Below are positions 8,238 through 17,266 of a stretch of 64,000 nucleotides of DNA, piece by piece (the first letter of the stretch is position 1; each line of letters opens with the position of its first letter). The notes beneath the pieces were generated by a model. It did not search any database and was not told where the DNA came from. It saw nothing but the letters and a program-made list of their open reading frames with translations. This DNA comes from JBKEDC01 sp047971925 (GTDB taxonomy: Bacteria; Bacteroidota; Bacteroidia; Bacteroidales; Prolixibacteraceae): contig JBKEAC010000041.1 of the NCBI GenBank assembly GCA_047971925.1, positions 29,499 to 93,498 of the forward strand. Direction: 5' to 3'. The translations under genes were made by a program, and so were the position numbers.

Positions 8238-10826
8238 ATGGCTGAAGGCGAAAAAATTATTAGAATAAATATTGAGGAACAAATGCGTAGTGCATATATC
8301 GACTATTCGATGTCGGTGATTGTTTCTCGCGCATTGCCCGATGTGCGTGACGGTATGAAACCAGTTCATCGTCGTGTACTTTTTGGGATGAATGAAATGG
8401 GGGTTCTTTCGAATAGAGCCTATAAGAAATCGGCTCGTATTGTTGGAGATGTCATGGGGCGTTATCACCCACATGGTGATTCATCGGTTTATATGACAAT
8501 GGTTCGTATGGCTCAAAATTGGTCGCTGAGATATACACTTGTTGATGGTCAGGGTAACTATGGATCGGTTGATGGTGATAGTCCGGCAGCGATGCGTTAC
8601 ACGGAAGCTAGGATGTCAAAAATTGCGGAGGAAACTTTAGCTGATATAGATAAAAACACAGTTGATTTCCAGCCAAACTTTGATGAGTCGTTAAAAGAGC
8701 CTACGGTATTGCCAACTCGCATTCCAGCTTTATTGGTTAATGGAGCTTCGGGTATTGCAGTGGGTATGGCAACTAACATGCCTCCTCACAACTTAACTGA
8801 TACAATTGATGCAATAATAGCATATATCGGTGATCGAGATATAGAGATATCACGTTTGATAGAAATCATTAAAGCTCCTGACTTTCCAACTGGAGGAACC
8901 ATCTATGGTTATAAAGGAGTAGAAGAATCATATGAAACTGGTCGTGGGCGAATTATGCTTCGTGGCAAAGCTCATGTGGAGGCATTTGGTAATAATAGAG
9001 AACGTATTGTTGTTACTGAAATTCCGTATATGGTTAACAAGGCAGAACTTATCATGAAGATTGCCGAAATGGTTAACGATAAGAAGCTTGATGGGATTTC
9101 GAACATTAATGATGAGTCGGATAGAGAGGGTATGCGCATCGTGATTGATGTGAAGAAAGATGAAATGCCAAGTGTTGTGTTGAATAAGCTGTTTAAATTT
9201 ACCCAACTTCAAACATCATTTAGTGTAAATAATATTGCACTTGTAAATGGTCGTCCGAAGTTATTAAATTTAAGAGATTTAATTCACTATTTTGTGGAAC
9301 ATCGTCATGATGTTGTAATTCGTCGCACTCAATTTGAATTAGACCAAGCAGAAAAGCGAGCACATATTTTAGAGGGGTTAATTATTGCATCAGATAATAT
9401 TGATGAGGTAATTTCAATTATTAGAGCATCAAAAACTCCTGATGAAGCAAGAGAGGCATTGATGGCTAGATTTAGTTTGAGTGAAGTTCAAGCTAGAGCT
9501 ATTGTTGAAATGAGATTGCGCAGCTTAACTGGCCTTGAGCAGGATAAATTGCATGCCGAATATGAGGAGGTAATGGCATTCATTGAGCGTTGTAAAGAAA
9601 TTTTGGCCAATGAGGATTTGCGTATGCAGATTATTAAAGATGAGTTGCTTGAAATTAAAGCTAAATATGGCGATGGACGCAAAACCGAAATTGTTCCTAA
9701 TGCAGAAGAGTTTAATCCTGAAGATTTCTATGCCGATGATGAAATGGTAATAACTATTTCTCACATGGGCTATATTAAGCGAACACCACTTTCTGAATTT
9801 AAAACACAAGGAAGGGGAGGAGTAGGCTCGAAAGGTAGTAACACTAGAGATGAAGATTTCTTGGAGCATTTATTTGTGGCAACAATGCACAATACATTAT
9901 TGCTCTTCACTGAAAATGGAAAGTGCTATTGGCAGAAAGTATATGAGATTCCTGAGGGATCGAAAACAAGCAAGGGGCGTGCAATTCAAAACCTTTTGAA
10001 CATTGAAGCCGATGATAAAGTGTTGGCCTATATAAATGTGACGACTTTGAAGGATGAAGATTATATTAATAATAATCACATTATCTTATGTACTAAGAAT
10101 GGTACAATTAAGAAAACTTCTTTAGAGGCTTATTCTCGTCCGAGAGCTAATGGTGTTAATGCAATAACTGTGCGTGATGGCGATAAGCTGCTTGAAGCTA
10201 GATTAACAAATGGGAATCATGAAATTCTGATCGCTGTTCGTTCAGGTAAAGCTATTCGATTCCATGAGGAGATTGTTCGTGCTATTGGTAGAACAGCAAC
10301 TGGTGTTCGAGGAATTACTCTAGGACATGCAAATGATGAAGTTATTGGTATGATTACCATTGAAAATCAATCAGAAGATGTACTTGTAGTTTCAGAGAAA
10401 GGCTATGGAAAAAGGTCGAGTATTGAAGATTACCGAGTGACTAATCGTGGAGGTAAGGGTGTTAAGACAATTAATATTACAGAAAAAACAGGTGATTTAA
10501 TCGCTATAAAAAATGTGAGCGATGCAAATGACTTGATGATTATCACACACAGCGGAATAACAATTCGTCTTTCGATAGATGATTTGAGAGTTATGGGGCG
10601 AGCAACACAGGGAGTTCGTTTAATTAACTTACGTAATGATGATAAAATTGCCTCTGTTGCTCGTGTAGAAGTGCAGGAATCGGAAGAATCAGAAAATGCG
10701 GAAATTATGGAAGGAGCTGAAATTTCAGAATCTACAGCAGTAATTAATGATGCAGGTCTTGATGAGCTGATTGCTAGGGCTGAATTAGATGCCGATTCTA
10801 ACGAGAGATCAGAAGATGAAAATTAA
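8238..10826 (+). CDS. gyrA: DNA gyrase subunit A
   Basis: GyrA cuts and rejoins DNA in the A2B2 gyrase that introduces negative supercoils. The catalytic tyrosine is Y121 in AAMRYTEARMS. The quinolone region reads HPHGDSSVYMTMVRMAQ: Ser82 corresponds to E. coli Ser83, and Met86 stands where E. coli has Asp87. The GyrA box QGRGGVGSKG opens the C-terminal beta-pinwheel that wraps DNA. The acidic tail (about residues 815-862) is rich in Glu and Ser. The length of 862 residues is normal. A TPR gene follows after 32 bp in the same direction and may be cotranscribed. Confidence 0.98.
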   Translation: MAEGEKIIRINIEEQMRSAYIDYSMSVIVSRALPDVRDGMKPVHRRVLFGMNEMGVLSNRAYKKSARIVGDVMGRYHPHGDSSVYMTMVRMAQNWSLRYTLVDGQGNYGSVDGDSPAAMRYTEARMSKIAEETLADIDKNTVDFQPNFDESLKEPTVLPTRIPALLVNGASGIAVGMATNMPPHNLTDTIDAIIAYIGDRDIEISRLIEIIKAPDFPTGGTIYGYKGVEESYETGRGRIMLRGKAHVEAFGNNRERIVVTEIPYMVNKAELIMKIAEMVNDKKLDGISNINDESDREGMRIVIDVKKDEMPSVVLNKLFKFTQLQTSFSVNNIALVNGRPKLLNLRDLIHYFVEHRHDVVIRRTQFELDQAEKRAHILEGLIIASDNIDEVISIIRASKTPDEAREALMARFSLSEVQARAIVEMRLRSLTGLEQDKLHAEYEEVMAFIERCKEILANEDLRMQIIKDELLEIKAKYGDGRKTEIVPNAEEFNPEDFYADDEMVITISHMGYIKRTPLSEFKTQGRGGVGSKGSNTRDEDFLEHLFVATMHNTLLLFTENGKCYWQKVYEIPEGSKTSKGRAIQNLLNIEADDKVLAYINVTTLKDEDYINNNHIILCTKNGTIKKTSLEAYSRPRANGVNAITVRDGDKLLEARLTNGNHEILIAVRSGKAIRFHEEIVRAIGRTATGVRGITLGHANDEVIGMITIENQSEDVLVVSEKGYGKRSSIEDYRVTNRGGKGVKTINITEKTGDLIAIKNVSDANDLMIITHSGITIRLSIDDLRVMGRATQGVRLINLRNDDKIASVARVEVQESEESENAEIMEGAEISESTAVINDAGLDELIARAELDADSNERSEDEN

Positions 10827-10858
10827 TATTTTAAAATATATAAATAACAAATAAACAG

Positions 10859-12040
10859 ATGAAAAGAGTAATCGTAATTGTAGCCCTGATGTTGGCTATT
10901 AGCGGAAGTTCTTTCGCACAAAAAGGTAAAGTAGGATCAGCGCAAGCTAGTAAAGATGCAGGAAGCTTAGATAAAGCGAAAGAATTTATCGATGCAGCCT
11001 CAGATGCTAGCAACATAAAAGCAGAAAAATCAATTCCATGGGCAAAAACGTGGATGGTTCGTGGCGAAGTTTACACAGCAATTGCTAAGGATGCAAAGTT
11101 GAAAACAACAGTTGAAAAGCCTTTGGATATTGCTTATGACTCATATGTAAAGGCAATTTCACTTGATGAAAATGGACAATTTTCATCGTTCATGAAAGTG
11201 GGATTGACTCAATTGAATTCTGCACTAGTATCACATGCTGTTGATGCCTTTAAAGTAGAAAAATTTGAAGATGCATTGTCAGATTTTAAAAAGGTGTTGG
11301 CAATTAATGAATTTTCAATTTACACAGCTGAGGAAAAATCAATCGATACGACAATTATTTTCAATGCAGGTTTGGCCGCATTTAATGCAAAATTGTATGA
11401 TGAAGCAATTAAGTATTACACACAGGTTGCTTCTTATGGATATCAAGGTGCAGATATGTATGATTATATCATGATGTCGCACTTAAATAAGCAAGATACT
11501 GTTGGCGCAATTGAAGCTCTTCAAACTGGATTTAAACAATATCCAGAAGGTACAAATATTGTGACAAATATGATTAATTTATTTTTGCAAACTGGTAAGA
11601 CAGATGATGCGATTAAATATTTGGAAATAGCTATTAAGCAAGATCCTAATAATGCATCATTCCATTTTGCGCAAGGAGCTTTGTTTGATCAAATGAAGGA
11701 TTATGACAATGCGATTAAGTCATATGAAAAGGCTGTTGAGCTAAAAGCTGATTATTTTGATCCATATTATAACCTTGGAGTTATTTATTACAATCGAGGA
11801 GCTGCTCAGCTTGCAGTCGCAAATGATATTCCTCCTAGCCAAAGTAAAAAATACGAAGAGGAAAAAGCGAAAGCTAATGCATTCTTCGTACAAGCTATTC
11901 CTTACATGGAAAAAGCTTCAGCGGTAGATGCTAAGGATACATTCTCATTAGAGTCATTGAGAGAATTATATTATCGTATTAATGATATAGAAAAGCGTGA
12001 TGCGGTAGTTGAAAAATTGAATAAATTAAAAGGAATGTAG
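10859..12040 (+). CDS. Secreted tetratricopeptide-repeat protein
   Basis: A signal peptide of about 20 residues ends at SSFAQ, so the protein is exported. The remaining 370 residues are helical repeats. Clear TPR units include DEAIKYYTQVASYGYQGADM, DDAIKYLEIAIKQDPNNASF and DNAIKSYEKAVELKADYFDP, at about residues 175-310. TPR arrays bind partner proteins; the partner is not shown. The gene lies 32 bp after gyrA and ends at a strong terminator, so gyrA and this gene form one unit. The functional link with gyrase is probably only positional. Confidence 0.9.
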   Translation: MKRVIVIVALMLAISGSSFAQKGKVGSAQASKDAGSLDKAKEFIDAASDASNIKAEKSIPWAKTWMVRGEVYTAIAKDAKLKTTVEKPLDIAYDSYVKAISLDENGQFSSFMKVGLTQLNSALVSHAVDAFKVEKFEDALSDFKKVLAINEFSIYTAEEKSIDTTIIFNAGLAAFNAKLYDEAIKYYTQVASYGYQGADMYDYIMMSHLNKQDTVGAIEALQTGFKQYPEGTNIVTNMINLFLQTGKTDDAIKYLEIAIKQDPNNASFHFAQGALFDQMKDYDNAIKSYEKAVELKADYFDPYYNLGVIYYNRGAAQLAVANDIPPSQSKKYEEEKAKANAFFVQAIPYMEKASAVDAKDTFSLESLRELYYRINDIEKRDAVVEKLNKLKGM

Positions 12041-12060
12041 TTCTTTGTTTAAAAACTGAT

Positions 12061-12106
12061 AAAAAGAGAGAGAGACTGAAGAGTGTTTCTCTCTTTTTCT
12101 TTTTTC
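12061..12106 (+). terminator. Intrinsic terminator after gyrA-TPR
   Basis: AAAAAGAGAGA pairs with TCTCTCTTTTT, followed by CTTTTTT. Confidence 0.75.
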
Positions 12107-12282
12107 TGTATATTAGTAAAAAGAATTTGGAGCTAAAGAATTATCAAGATGGAAATCTTCCCTTATAAAATCGAAATGATCTTACAGCTAATTTTTAGAA
12201 GTTCCCTAAAAAAGAGAGAATAATTCAGACTAAAAAAGCAATAAATTTAGCATTATTAAAGAGATAATGCTATTTGATTTTT

Positions 12283-12290
12283 TATCTTTG
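12283..12290 (+). promoter_or_regulatory. -7 promoter element for DUF5063-exonuclease-tsaD
   Basis: TATCTTTG, a perfect consensus match, 21 bp before the DUF5063 start. Confidence 0.7.
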
Positions 12291-12311
12291 TAGCCATTCA
12301 ATAAAATAGAT

Positions 12312-12929
12312 ATGTCAGAAGAACTAAATAAAATCATATATTCCAAGCAAACAATTGAATTTGTGGCTGTTTCTAATGAGTTTTGCTTGTTTGTAGAGGA
12401 AGCAGGGACTATGTCGGCTCAACGGATGTTATCGGTAGCTCAAAAATTATTGACACTATTATATCTGAAAACGAGTATGCTGCCAGATGATATTGAGACA
12501 GAAGAAGCTTTTCTTGAAAGTTTTGTTTCAGAAGTGGATTATGCATATTTGCAATCTCGAATTAGAAATATATTAGGAGAACACGATGATTATAAAGAGG
12601 TTTTCACGGTAGATATTCAATATGCAGAAGAGGCTCTTAGTGAGAGTATTTCGGAATCTATTTTAGATATTTATCAGGATTTAAAGGATTTTGTTATGAA
12701 CTATCGAACATCTGATGAAGATGTTATGCTCGATGCTTTAAGTGAATGCTTGAATCATTTTAAAGATTTCTGGGGGCAGCGATTAGTCAATGTGCTTAGG
12801 CCGATACATCAGCTGGTTTATGGGGATGTAGATTTCGAACAAAAAGTGCAAATAAAATCTGGTCAAGGAGAAGACGAAAATATAGTGCCGACTTGGTTGG
12901 CTGGGAAATATGATTTAGATGAGGAATAA
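12312..12929 (+). CDS. DUF5063 family protein
   Basis: A 205-residue acidic, all-helical cytoplasmic protein with no signal peptide. The segments EFVAVSNEFCLFVEEAG, LLTLLYLKTSMLPD and the C-terminal HFKDFWGQRLVNVLRPIHQL match what I recall of DUF5063, a Bacteroidota family of unknown function often placed before a 3'-5' exonuclease. That arrangement holds here: the next gene starts 2 bp after the stop. A strong -7 element lies 21 bp upstream. Function is unknown; the operon with an RNase-D-like nuclease and the t6A enzyme TsaD hints at RNA metabolism, as inference only. Confidence 0.85.
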   Translation: MSEELNKIIYSKQTIEFVAVSNEFCLFVEEAGTMSAQRMLSVAQKLLTLLYLKTSMLPDDIETEEAFLESFVSEVDYAYLQSRIRNILGEHDDYKEVFTVDIQYAEEALSESISESILDIYQDLKDFVMNYRTSDEDVMLDALSECLNHFKDFWGQRLVNVLRPIHQLVYGDVDFEQKVQIKSGQGEDENIVPTWLAGKYDLDEE

Positions 12930-12931
12930 AT

Positions 12932-13540
12932 ATGTTGGATTTTTCAAAAAATATGAATCTATATCAACCAACAATTTCCAAGGAAGAACTAAGTTTAATA
13001 GAAGTTCGTGGATTTGAAGGTGAAATAACGGTTATAGATACTAAAGCAAAAGAACGCGAAGCAATAGCTTATTTAAATGAATGTTCAATTTTAGGATTTG
13101 ATACAGAGACGAAGCCGTCGTTTAAAAGAGGAACTAGAAATTCAGTTGCTCTTTTGCAGCTTTCAGATGGACAACGAGCATTTCTGTTTCAATTGAAGAA
13201 AATTGGCTTGTCGAATGAGTTGAAAATGATTCTATCTTCACAAAAAATAATTAAAGTTGGCGCAGCAGTAACCGATGATATTCGAGGACTTGCTCGATTA
13301 AATGGATTTATTCCAGCGGGATTTATAGAGTTACAAACCTATGTCAAAAAATTTGGTATTGAAGAAATGAGTTTGATGAAACTTTCGGCAATAATTCTTA
13401 AATTTAAAATATCCAAGTCTCAACGCTTGAGTAATTGGGAATTGCCAACATTAACGGAGTCTCAACAAAGATATGCAGCTACAGATGCATGGGTTGGGTG
13501 TAAAATATATGAGGCTTTGCAAGCCGAATGGAATAAATAA
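12932..13540 (+). CDS. DEDD-family 3'-5' exonuclease (RNase D-like)
   Basis: A 202-residue single-domain nuclease of the DnaQ/RNase D fold. Exo I is GFDTET (D57, E59). Exo II lies around KVGAAVTDDIRGL, and Exo III is YAATDAW, with the Tyr and Asp of the DEDDy class. There is no HRDC domain, unlike full RNase D. The substrate, RNA or DNA, is not shown. It follows the DUF5063 gene by 2 bp and precedes tsaD by 19 bp, so the three form one operon. Confidence 0.9.
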   Translation: MLDFSKNMNLYQPTISKEELSLIEVRGFEGEITVIDTKAKEREAIAYLNECSILGFDTETKPSFKRGTRNSVALLQLSDGQRAFLFQLKKIGLSNELKMILSSQKIIKVGAAVTDDIRGLARLNGFIPAGFIELQTYVKKFGIEEMSLMKLSAIILKFKISKSQRLSNWELPTLTESQQRYAATDAWVGCKIYEALQAEWNK

Positions 13541-13559
13541 TAGATACGAACTAGAGCTT

Positions 13560-14594
13560 ATGAGCCACAAAGACTGTATTATTTTGGGTATTGAGTCATC
13601 TTGCGATGATACATCTGCAGCAGTGTTGAAAAATGGATTTGTGTTATCGAATGTGATTGCAAGTCAAAAAATTCATGAATTATATGGTGGAGTTGTTCCA
13701 GAGCTAGCATCGAGAGCTCACCAACAAAATATTGTGCCGGTGGTTGATCAAGCAATAAAGCAGTCGGGAATTAAACTAGAAGATATTAATGCTGTTGCAT
13801 TTACTAGAGGACCTGGATTGTTGGGTTCGTTATTAGTTGGGACTTCTTTTGCTAAAGGATTTTCACAGAGTTTAGGTGTTCCATTGGTAGAAGTTAATCA
13901 TTTGCAAGGACATATTTTGGCACATTTTTTAAAGGAGCAGAAAGTAGAAAATGATGAGCCTAAGTTTCCTCACTTGTGCTTGTTGGTTAGTGGAGGAAAT
14001 TCTCAAATTGTTTTGGTTAAAGATCATCTTGAAATGGAAGTTATCGGTCAAACTATAGATGATGCAGCAGGAGAGGCATTTGATAAATGTGCAAAAGTTA
14101 TGGGTTTGTCATATCCGGGAGGTCCACTTATCGACAAGTTGGCAAAGGAAGGAAATTCGGATGCATTTGAATTTGCAAAGCCACGTATTGAAGGATTGAA
14201 CTATTCATTTAGTGGATTAAAGACAAGTTTTTTATATTTTCTGCGCGATAGATTAAAAGAAAATTCTAATTTTATTGAAGAAAATAAAGCAGACTTGTGT
14301 GCGTCGCTTCAAAAAACAATTATTGAAATATTGCTAAAAAAACTTATCAAGGCAAGTAAGGAAACAGGCATCACAGAGATAACTGTTGCTGGAGGTGTAT
14401 CTGCAAATTCGGGTTTGCAAAAAGCATTACTCACAGAGGGGAAGAAAAGAAAATGGAAAGTTTTTATTCCTAAATTCATGTTTACCATGGATAATGCGGC
14501 AATGATTGCCATGGTAGGTCATCATAAATATCAGCAGGGTAAATTTGTAGGTCAAGACTCCGTTCCGTTTGCTCGCATGAATATCATGGAGTAA
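13560..14594 (+). CDS. tsaD: tRNA t6A transferase subunit TsaD
   Basis: TsaD transfers the threonylcarbamoyl group to A37 of tRNAs that read ANN codons. The ASKHA fold begins ILGIESSCDDTS, the iron/zinc-binding motif is in ASRAHQQN and NHLQGHILAH, and SGGNSQIV marks a nucleotide loop. VAGGVSANSGL is near the C terminus. I start at 13560 (MSHKDC), giving 344 residues, the usual size. The open frame extends 29 codons upstream but that part lies inside the exonuclease gene and matches no family sequence. It converges with yitT, with 15 bp between stops. Confidence 0.97.
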   Translation: MSHKDCIILGIESSCDDTSAAVLKNGFVLSNVIASQKIHELYGGVVPELASRAHQQNIVPVVDQAIKQSGIKLEDINAVAFTRGPGLLGSLLVGTSFAKGFSQSLGVPLVEVNHLQGHILAHFLKEQKVENDEPKFPHLCLLVSGGNSQIVLVKDHLEMEVIGQTIDDAAGEAFDKCAKVMGLSYPGGPLIDKLAKEGNSDAFEFAKPRIEGLNYSFSGLKTSFLYFLRDRLKENSNFIEENKADLCASLQKTIIEILLKKLIKASKETGITEITVAGGVSANSGLQKALLTEGKKRKWKVFIPKFMFTMDNAAMIAMVGHHKYQQGKFVGQDSVPFARMNIME

Positions 14595-14609
14595 AGATAG
14601 ATTCAATTA

Positions 14610-15488
14610 TTATCTAGCGCTGTGAATTTTGTCAAATCCAAGTCCATATACACCCATAACTGTTCCTACAGTGATGAAAGCATCAGGGTCAACTTCTTTC
14701 ACAACACTAAAAACTTCTTGCATATCTCTTTTACTAGATATAACCATTAAAACAGCTCTGTCATCACCTGTATATCCTCCAGAACCATTTAGTACAGTTA
14801 ACCCACGTTTTGCAGTATGAATAATCGCATATTTTAGTTCATCAGATTTTTTCGATATAATGAAGAACTGCATGGTTTGCTTGTTTCCAGAGATGATTAA
14901 GTCAACACAATATGCAAGAATAGCCATCGTCATGAGTCCATAAACAACAGTTTCAATAGATGATTTTTGGACTAGGAAGTAGGATGATGAGATGATTATT
15001 ACATCAAGACTTAATAATAATCTACCTAAGCTGATGTTGAGATATTTATTAATCATTAGAGCAACGATATCAATTCCGCCTGTACTTCCACCATTTATAA
15101 AGATAACACCCGCAGCTGATCCAATTAAGATTCCTCCTACAATTGTGTTCATCATAGTGTCGGATAGTAGAGGAGTTGTGAATACGCTACTAAAATAGCT
15201 CAATAAGCCAGCAAAAAGGAGTACGCAATAGATAGTTTTAATACCAAAGGAAGATCCAAGAACTTTTATGGCTAAAATGATGAGAAGTATATTAATTACT
15301 AAAGAACTGATTCCTGGATTCCATCCCAATATAAAGTATAAAATTGTTGCAATACCAGTTAAACCTCCTCCAACAATACCTGATGGAATTAGAAAAGCTG
15401 TCCATCCTAATGTGCCAATTAACAGACCGACAGTTATAATTATATAACTTCTGATTTCTTTGGCGATTTTCTTCTGATTCTTGTTCAT
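14610..15488 (-). CDS. YitT-family membrane protein (DUF2179 C-terminal domain)
   Basis: Five to six membrane segments fill residues 15-200, with glycine-rich turns such as IPSGIVGGGLTGIA and GGSTGGIDIVA that mark the YitT family. The last 80 residues form the soluble DUF2179 domain, seen in TVLNGSGGYTGDDRAVLMVISSKRD (quoted in part) and GLGFDKIH at the end. Members are inner-membrane proteins of uncertain transport or regulatory role. A TATATTTG promoter lies 28 bp upstream. The family assignment is firm; function is not. Confidence 0.92.
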   Translation of the reverse strand: MNKNQKKIAKEIRSYIIITVGLLIGTLGWTAFLIPSGIVGGGLTGIATILYFILGWNPGISSLVINILLIILAIKVLGSSFGIKTIYCVLLFAGLLSYFSSVFTTPLLSDTMMNTIVGGILIGSAAGVIFINGGSTGGIDIVALMINKYLNISLGRLLLSLDVIIISSSYFLVQKSSIETVVYGLMTMAILAYCVDLIISGNKQTMQFFIISKKSDELKYAIIHTAKRGLTVLNGSGGYTGDDRAVLMVISSKRDMQEVFSVVKEVDPDAFITVGTVMGVYGLGFDKIHSAR

Positions 15489-15515
15489 ATAGCTTAGTTA
15501 ATGAAGGAATAATTG

Positions 15516-15523
15516 CAAATATA
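15516..15523 (-). promoter_or_regulatory. -7 promoter element for the YitT gene
   Basis: Reads TATATTTG leftward, a perfect TAnnTTTG match 28 bp before the ATG. Confidence 0.65.
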
Positions 15524-15563
15524 CATTTTTTGAATTATTATTACCATTTTTTTCGGTAAATAT

Positions 15564-15962
15564 TTATTCATCTAACTCAATATCCCAATCATCAAAAAAG
15601 CTATCCATATCGCGTCGTTCCTTTTTTGTTGGTCTTCCAGTGCCTCGATCGCGCTGCATAAATCCAATCTGTTTTTGTAAAATAATTGCATCGAGCTCAG
15701 ATTCGGGGGTAATATTAGTCATATATTCATCAACTAATTTAGCGCCGATTCGTTTTTCAATAAGTCCTTCAACTCGAAATTGATAAGTAATAGGAGGTTT
15801 CTTTACGCTGATAATGTCGCCAATCTTAACTGTTCGAGAAGGCTTTATTTGACTACCAGCAATGTATATTTTACCTTTTTTACATGCCTCAGCAGCAATA
15901 GTTCTAGTTTTGAATATGCGAACAGCCCAGAGCCATTTGTCAATCCGAACTTGTACATCCAT
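15564..15962 (-). CDS. hslR: RNA-binding S4 domain protein (Hsp15-like)
   Basis: A 132-residue protein with the S4 RNA-binding fold at residues 4-65: VRIDKWLWAVRIFKTR, followed by CKKGKIYIAGSQIKPSRTVKIGD (both in part). In E. coli Hsp15 binds free 50S subunits that carry a stalled peptidyl-tRNA. The C-terminal third is charged and includes DRGTGRPTKKERRD, typical of this group. The start is 1 bp from the pth stop. The order rplY-pth-hslR suits a role in ribosome rescue next to peptidyl-tRNA hydrolase. Confidence 0.9.
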   Translation of the reverse strand: MDVQVRIDKWLWAVRIFKTRTIAAEACKKGKIYIAGSQIKPSRTVKIGDIISVKKPPITYQFRVEGLIEKRIGAKLVDEYMTNITPESELDAIILQKQIGFMQRDRGTGRPTKKERRDMDSFFDDWDIELDE

Positions 15963-15963
15963 G

Positions 15964-16530
15964 TTATTTCCGCTTGTTAGATTGATTCATTGTTTGACTA
16001 ATTCCAATAGACACAAAGCTGTGAATTATATTGATGCATTCATCTATTTTGAGAGGGAGATCTAAAGATTCATCTTTAGACCATTCGCCAAGTACATAAT
16101 CGACTTGCCTTCCTTTACTAAAATCATCACCAATACCAAACCGTAGGCGAGCATAATTATTGCTTCCTAGGCATTCTTGAATACTTTTGAGACCATTGTG
16201 TCCAGCGTCACTTCCTTGAGCTTTAAGTCTTAAGGAAGAAAAGGGGAGGGCAAGATCGTCAACAAGGACAAGGATATTTTCGATTGGAATTTTTTCTTCC
16301 GACATCCAATAGCGAACAGCCTTACCGCTTAAATTCATGTATGTTGTGGGTTTCAGAAGAATGAGTGTACGACTTTTGAATTTATATTCAGCAACCCAAG
16401 CATGACGACCATCTTTAAAACTAATATTGGACGCACCAGCTAGGGCGTCCAATATTTTAAAACCGATGTTATGTCGGGTGTTCTCGTATTCTCTTCCTGG
16501 ATTACCTAACCCAACGATTAGATATTTCAT
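15964..16530 (-). CDS. pth: Peptidyl-tRNA hydrolase
   Basis: Pth frees tRNA from prematurely released peptidyl-tRNA. The N terminus YLIVGLGNPGREYENTRHNIG carries Asn10 and the catalytic His20. VLVDDLALPF holds the conserved aspartate (about D92), and GSDAGHNGLKSI is the third signature. The length of 188 residues is complete. It lies 20 bp after rplY and directly before hslR, in the common rplY-pth order. Confidence 0.97.
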   Translation of the reverse strand: MKYLIVGLGNPGREYENTRHNIGFKILDALAGASNISFKDGRHAWVAEYKFKSRTLILLKPTTYMNLSGKAVRYWMSEEKIPIENILVLVDDLALPFSSLRLKAQGSDAGHNGLKSIQECLGSNNYARLRFGIGDDFSKGRQVDYVLGEWSKDESLDLPLKIDECINIIHSFVSIGISQTMNQSNKRK

Positions 16531-16550
16531 ATCGAGAAATTTAAATTAGA

Positions 16551-17156
16551 TTACTTTTTTCCTTTTTTAGCAGGAGTAGCAGCAGCGGCTGAAGCATTCA
16601 TAGCAGCACGAGCAGCACGAGTAATCATGATTGTAACAACTGGGTTAGATTTTGAATTCAAAATCTCTACATTTTTTGCATCAATTTGTCCAACTTTGAT
16701 TGCTTGACCTAATTCTAGTGCATCGATGTTTACTTTGATGCTATCAGGAATGTTTGTTGGTAAAGCTTTAATTTTCAAGCGGCGAAGGTTGAGTTTAAGT
16801 TTACCCCCTGCACGCATACCTTTAGCGTATCCTTCAACTTTAACTGGAACTTCGATTTTCACAGGCTTATTTTCCGCTACTTGAAGAAAATCTACGTGAA
16901 GGATTTCTTCTTGTACTGGATGCCATTGGATATCTTGCATAATTGCTTGATATTCTTTTCCAGAGATCATTAATGATACGATGTAAACATTAGGAGTATA
17001 AACAATCTTGCGAAATTCAGCAAAGTCTGCTTGAAAGTGGATTGGTTCATTTCCGCCATATAATACACAAGGTACTTTAGACTCAGCTCTTAACGCTTTT
17101 GCGTCTTTCTTTCCTACGGCCGTTCTTAATTCGCCGTTAATTGCAACAGATTTCAT
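16551..17156 (-). CDS. rplY: 50S ribosomal protein L25/general stress protein Ctc
   Basis: L25 binds 5S rRNA. The N-terminal domain is MKSVAINGELRTAVGKKDAKALR (in part) and VPCVLYGG, followed by the CTC-type beta domain (PVKIEVPVKVEGYAKG, ALPTNIPDSIKVNIDALELGQ). The C-terminal tail is Ala/Lys-rich, as is usual in the phylum. The 201-residue length marks the long CTC form. Transcription begins at a TATCTTTG element right after the prs stop, and the leader of about 90 bases can form alternative hairpins, which may allow autoregulation. Confidence 0.95.
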   Translation of the reverse strand: MKSVAINGELRTAVGKKDAKALRAESKVPCVLYGGNEPIHFQADFAEFRKIVYTPNVYIVSLMISGKEYQAIMQDIQWHPVQEEILHVDFLQVAENKPVKIEVPVKVEGYAKGMRAGGKLKLNLRRLKIKALPTNIPDSIKVNIDALELGQAIKVGQIDAKNVEILNSKSNPVVTIMITRAARAAMNASAAAATPAKKGKK

Positions 17157-17171
17157 GTTGTAAAAATATAA

Positions 17172-17247
17172 ATTAATAATTATGGTACTCAGCCCTCCCT
17201 AAAAAAGGGCAAACCGCATACATAATTCCGCAAGCGATGCGGAAAAA
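17172..17247 (-). promoter_or_regulatory. Structured leader of rplY
   Basis: Between the predicted start of transcription (about 17247) and the rplY ATG, the RNA has a CCGCA/TGCGG hairpin and a GCCCT/AGGGC hairpin. The first arm (CCGCAT) can also pair with a downstream ATGCGG, so two folds exclude each other. A regulatory role is inference. Confidence 0.4.
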
Positions 17248-17253
17248 GTTGTG

Positions 17254-17261
17254 CAAAGATA
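17254..17261 (-). promoter_or_regulatory. -7 promoter element for rplY-pth-hslR
   Basis: Reads TATCTTTG leftward and lies within 15 bp of the prs stop codon, so the operon has its own promoter. Confidence 0.65.
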
Positions 17262-17266
17262 TAAAA

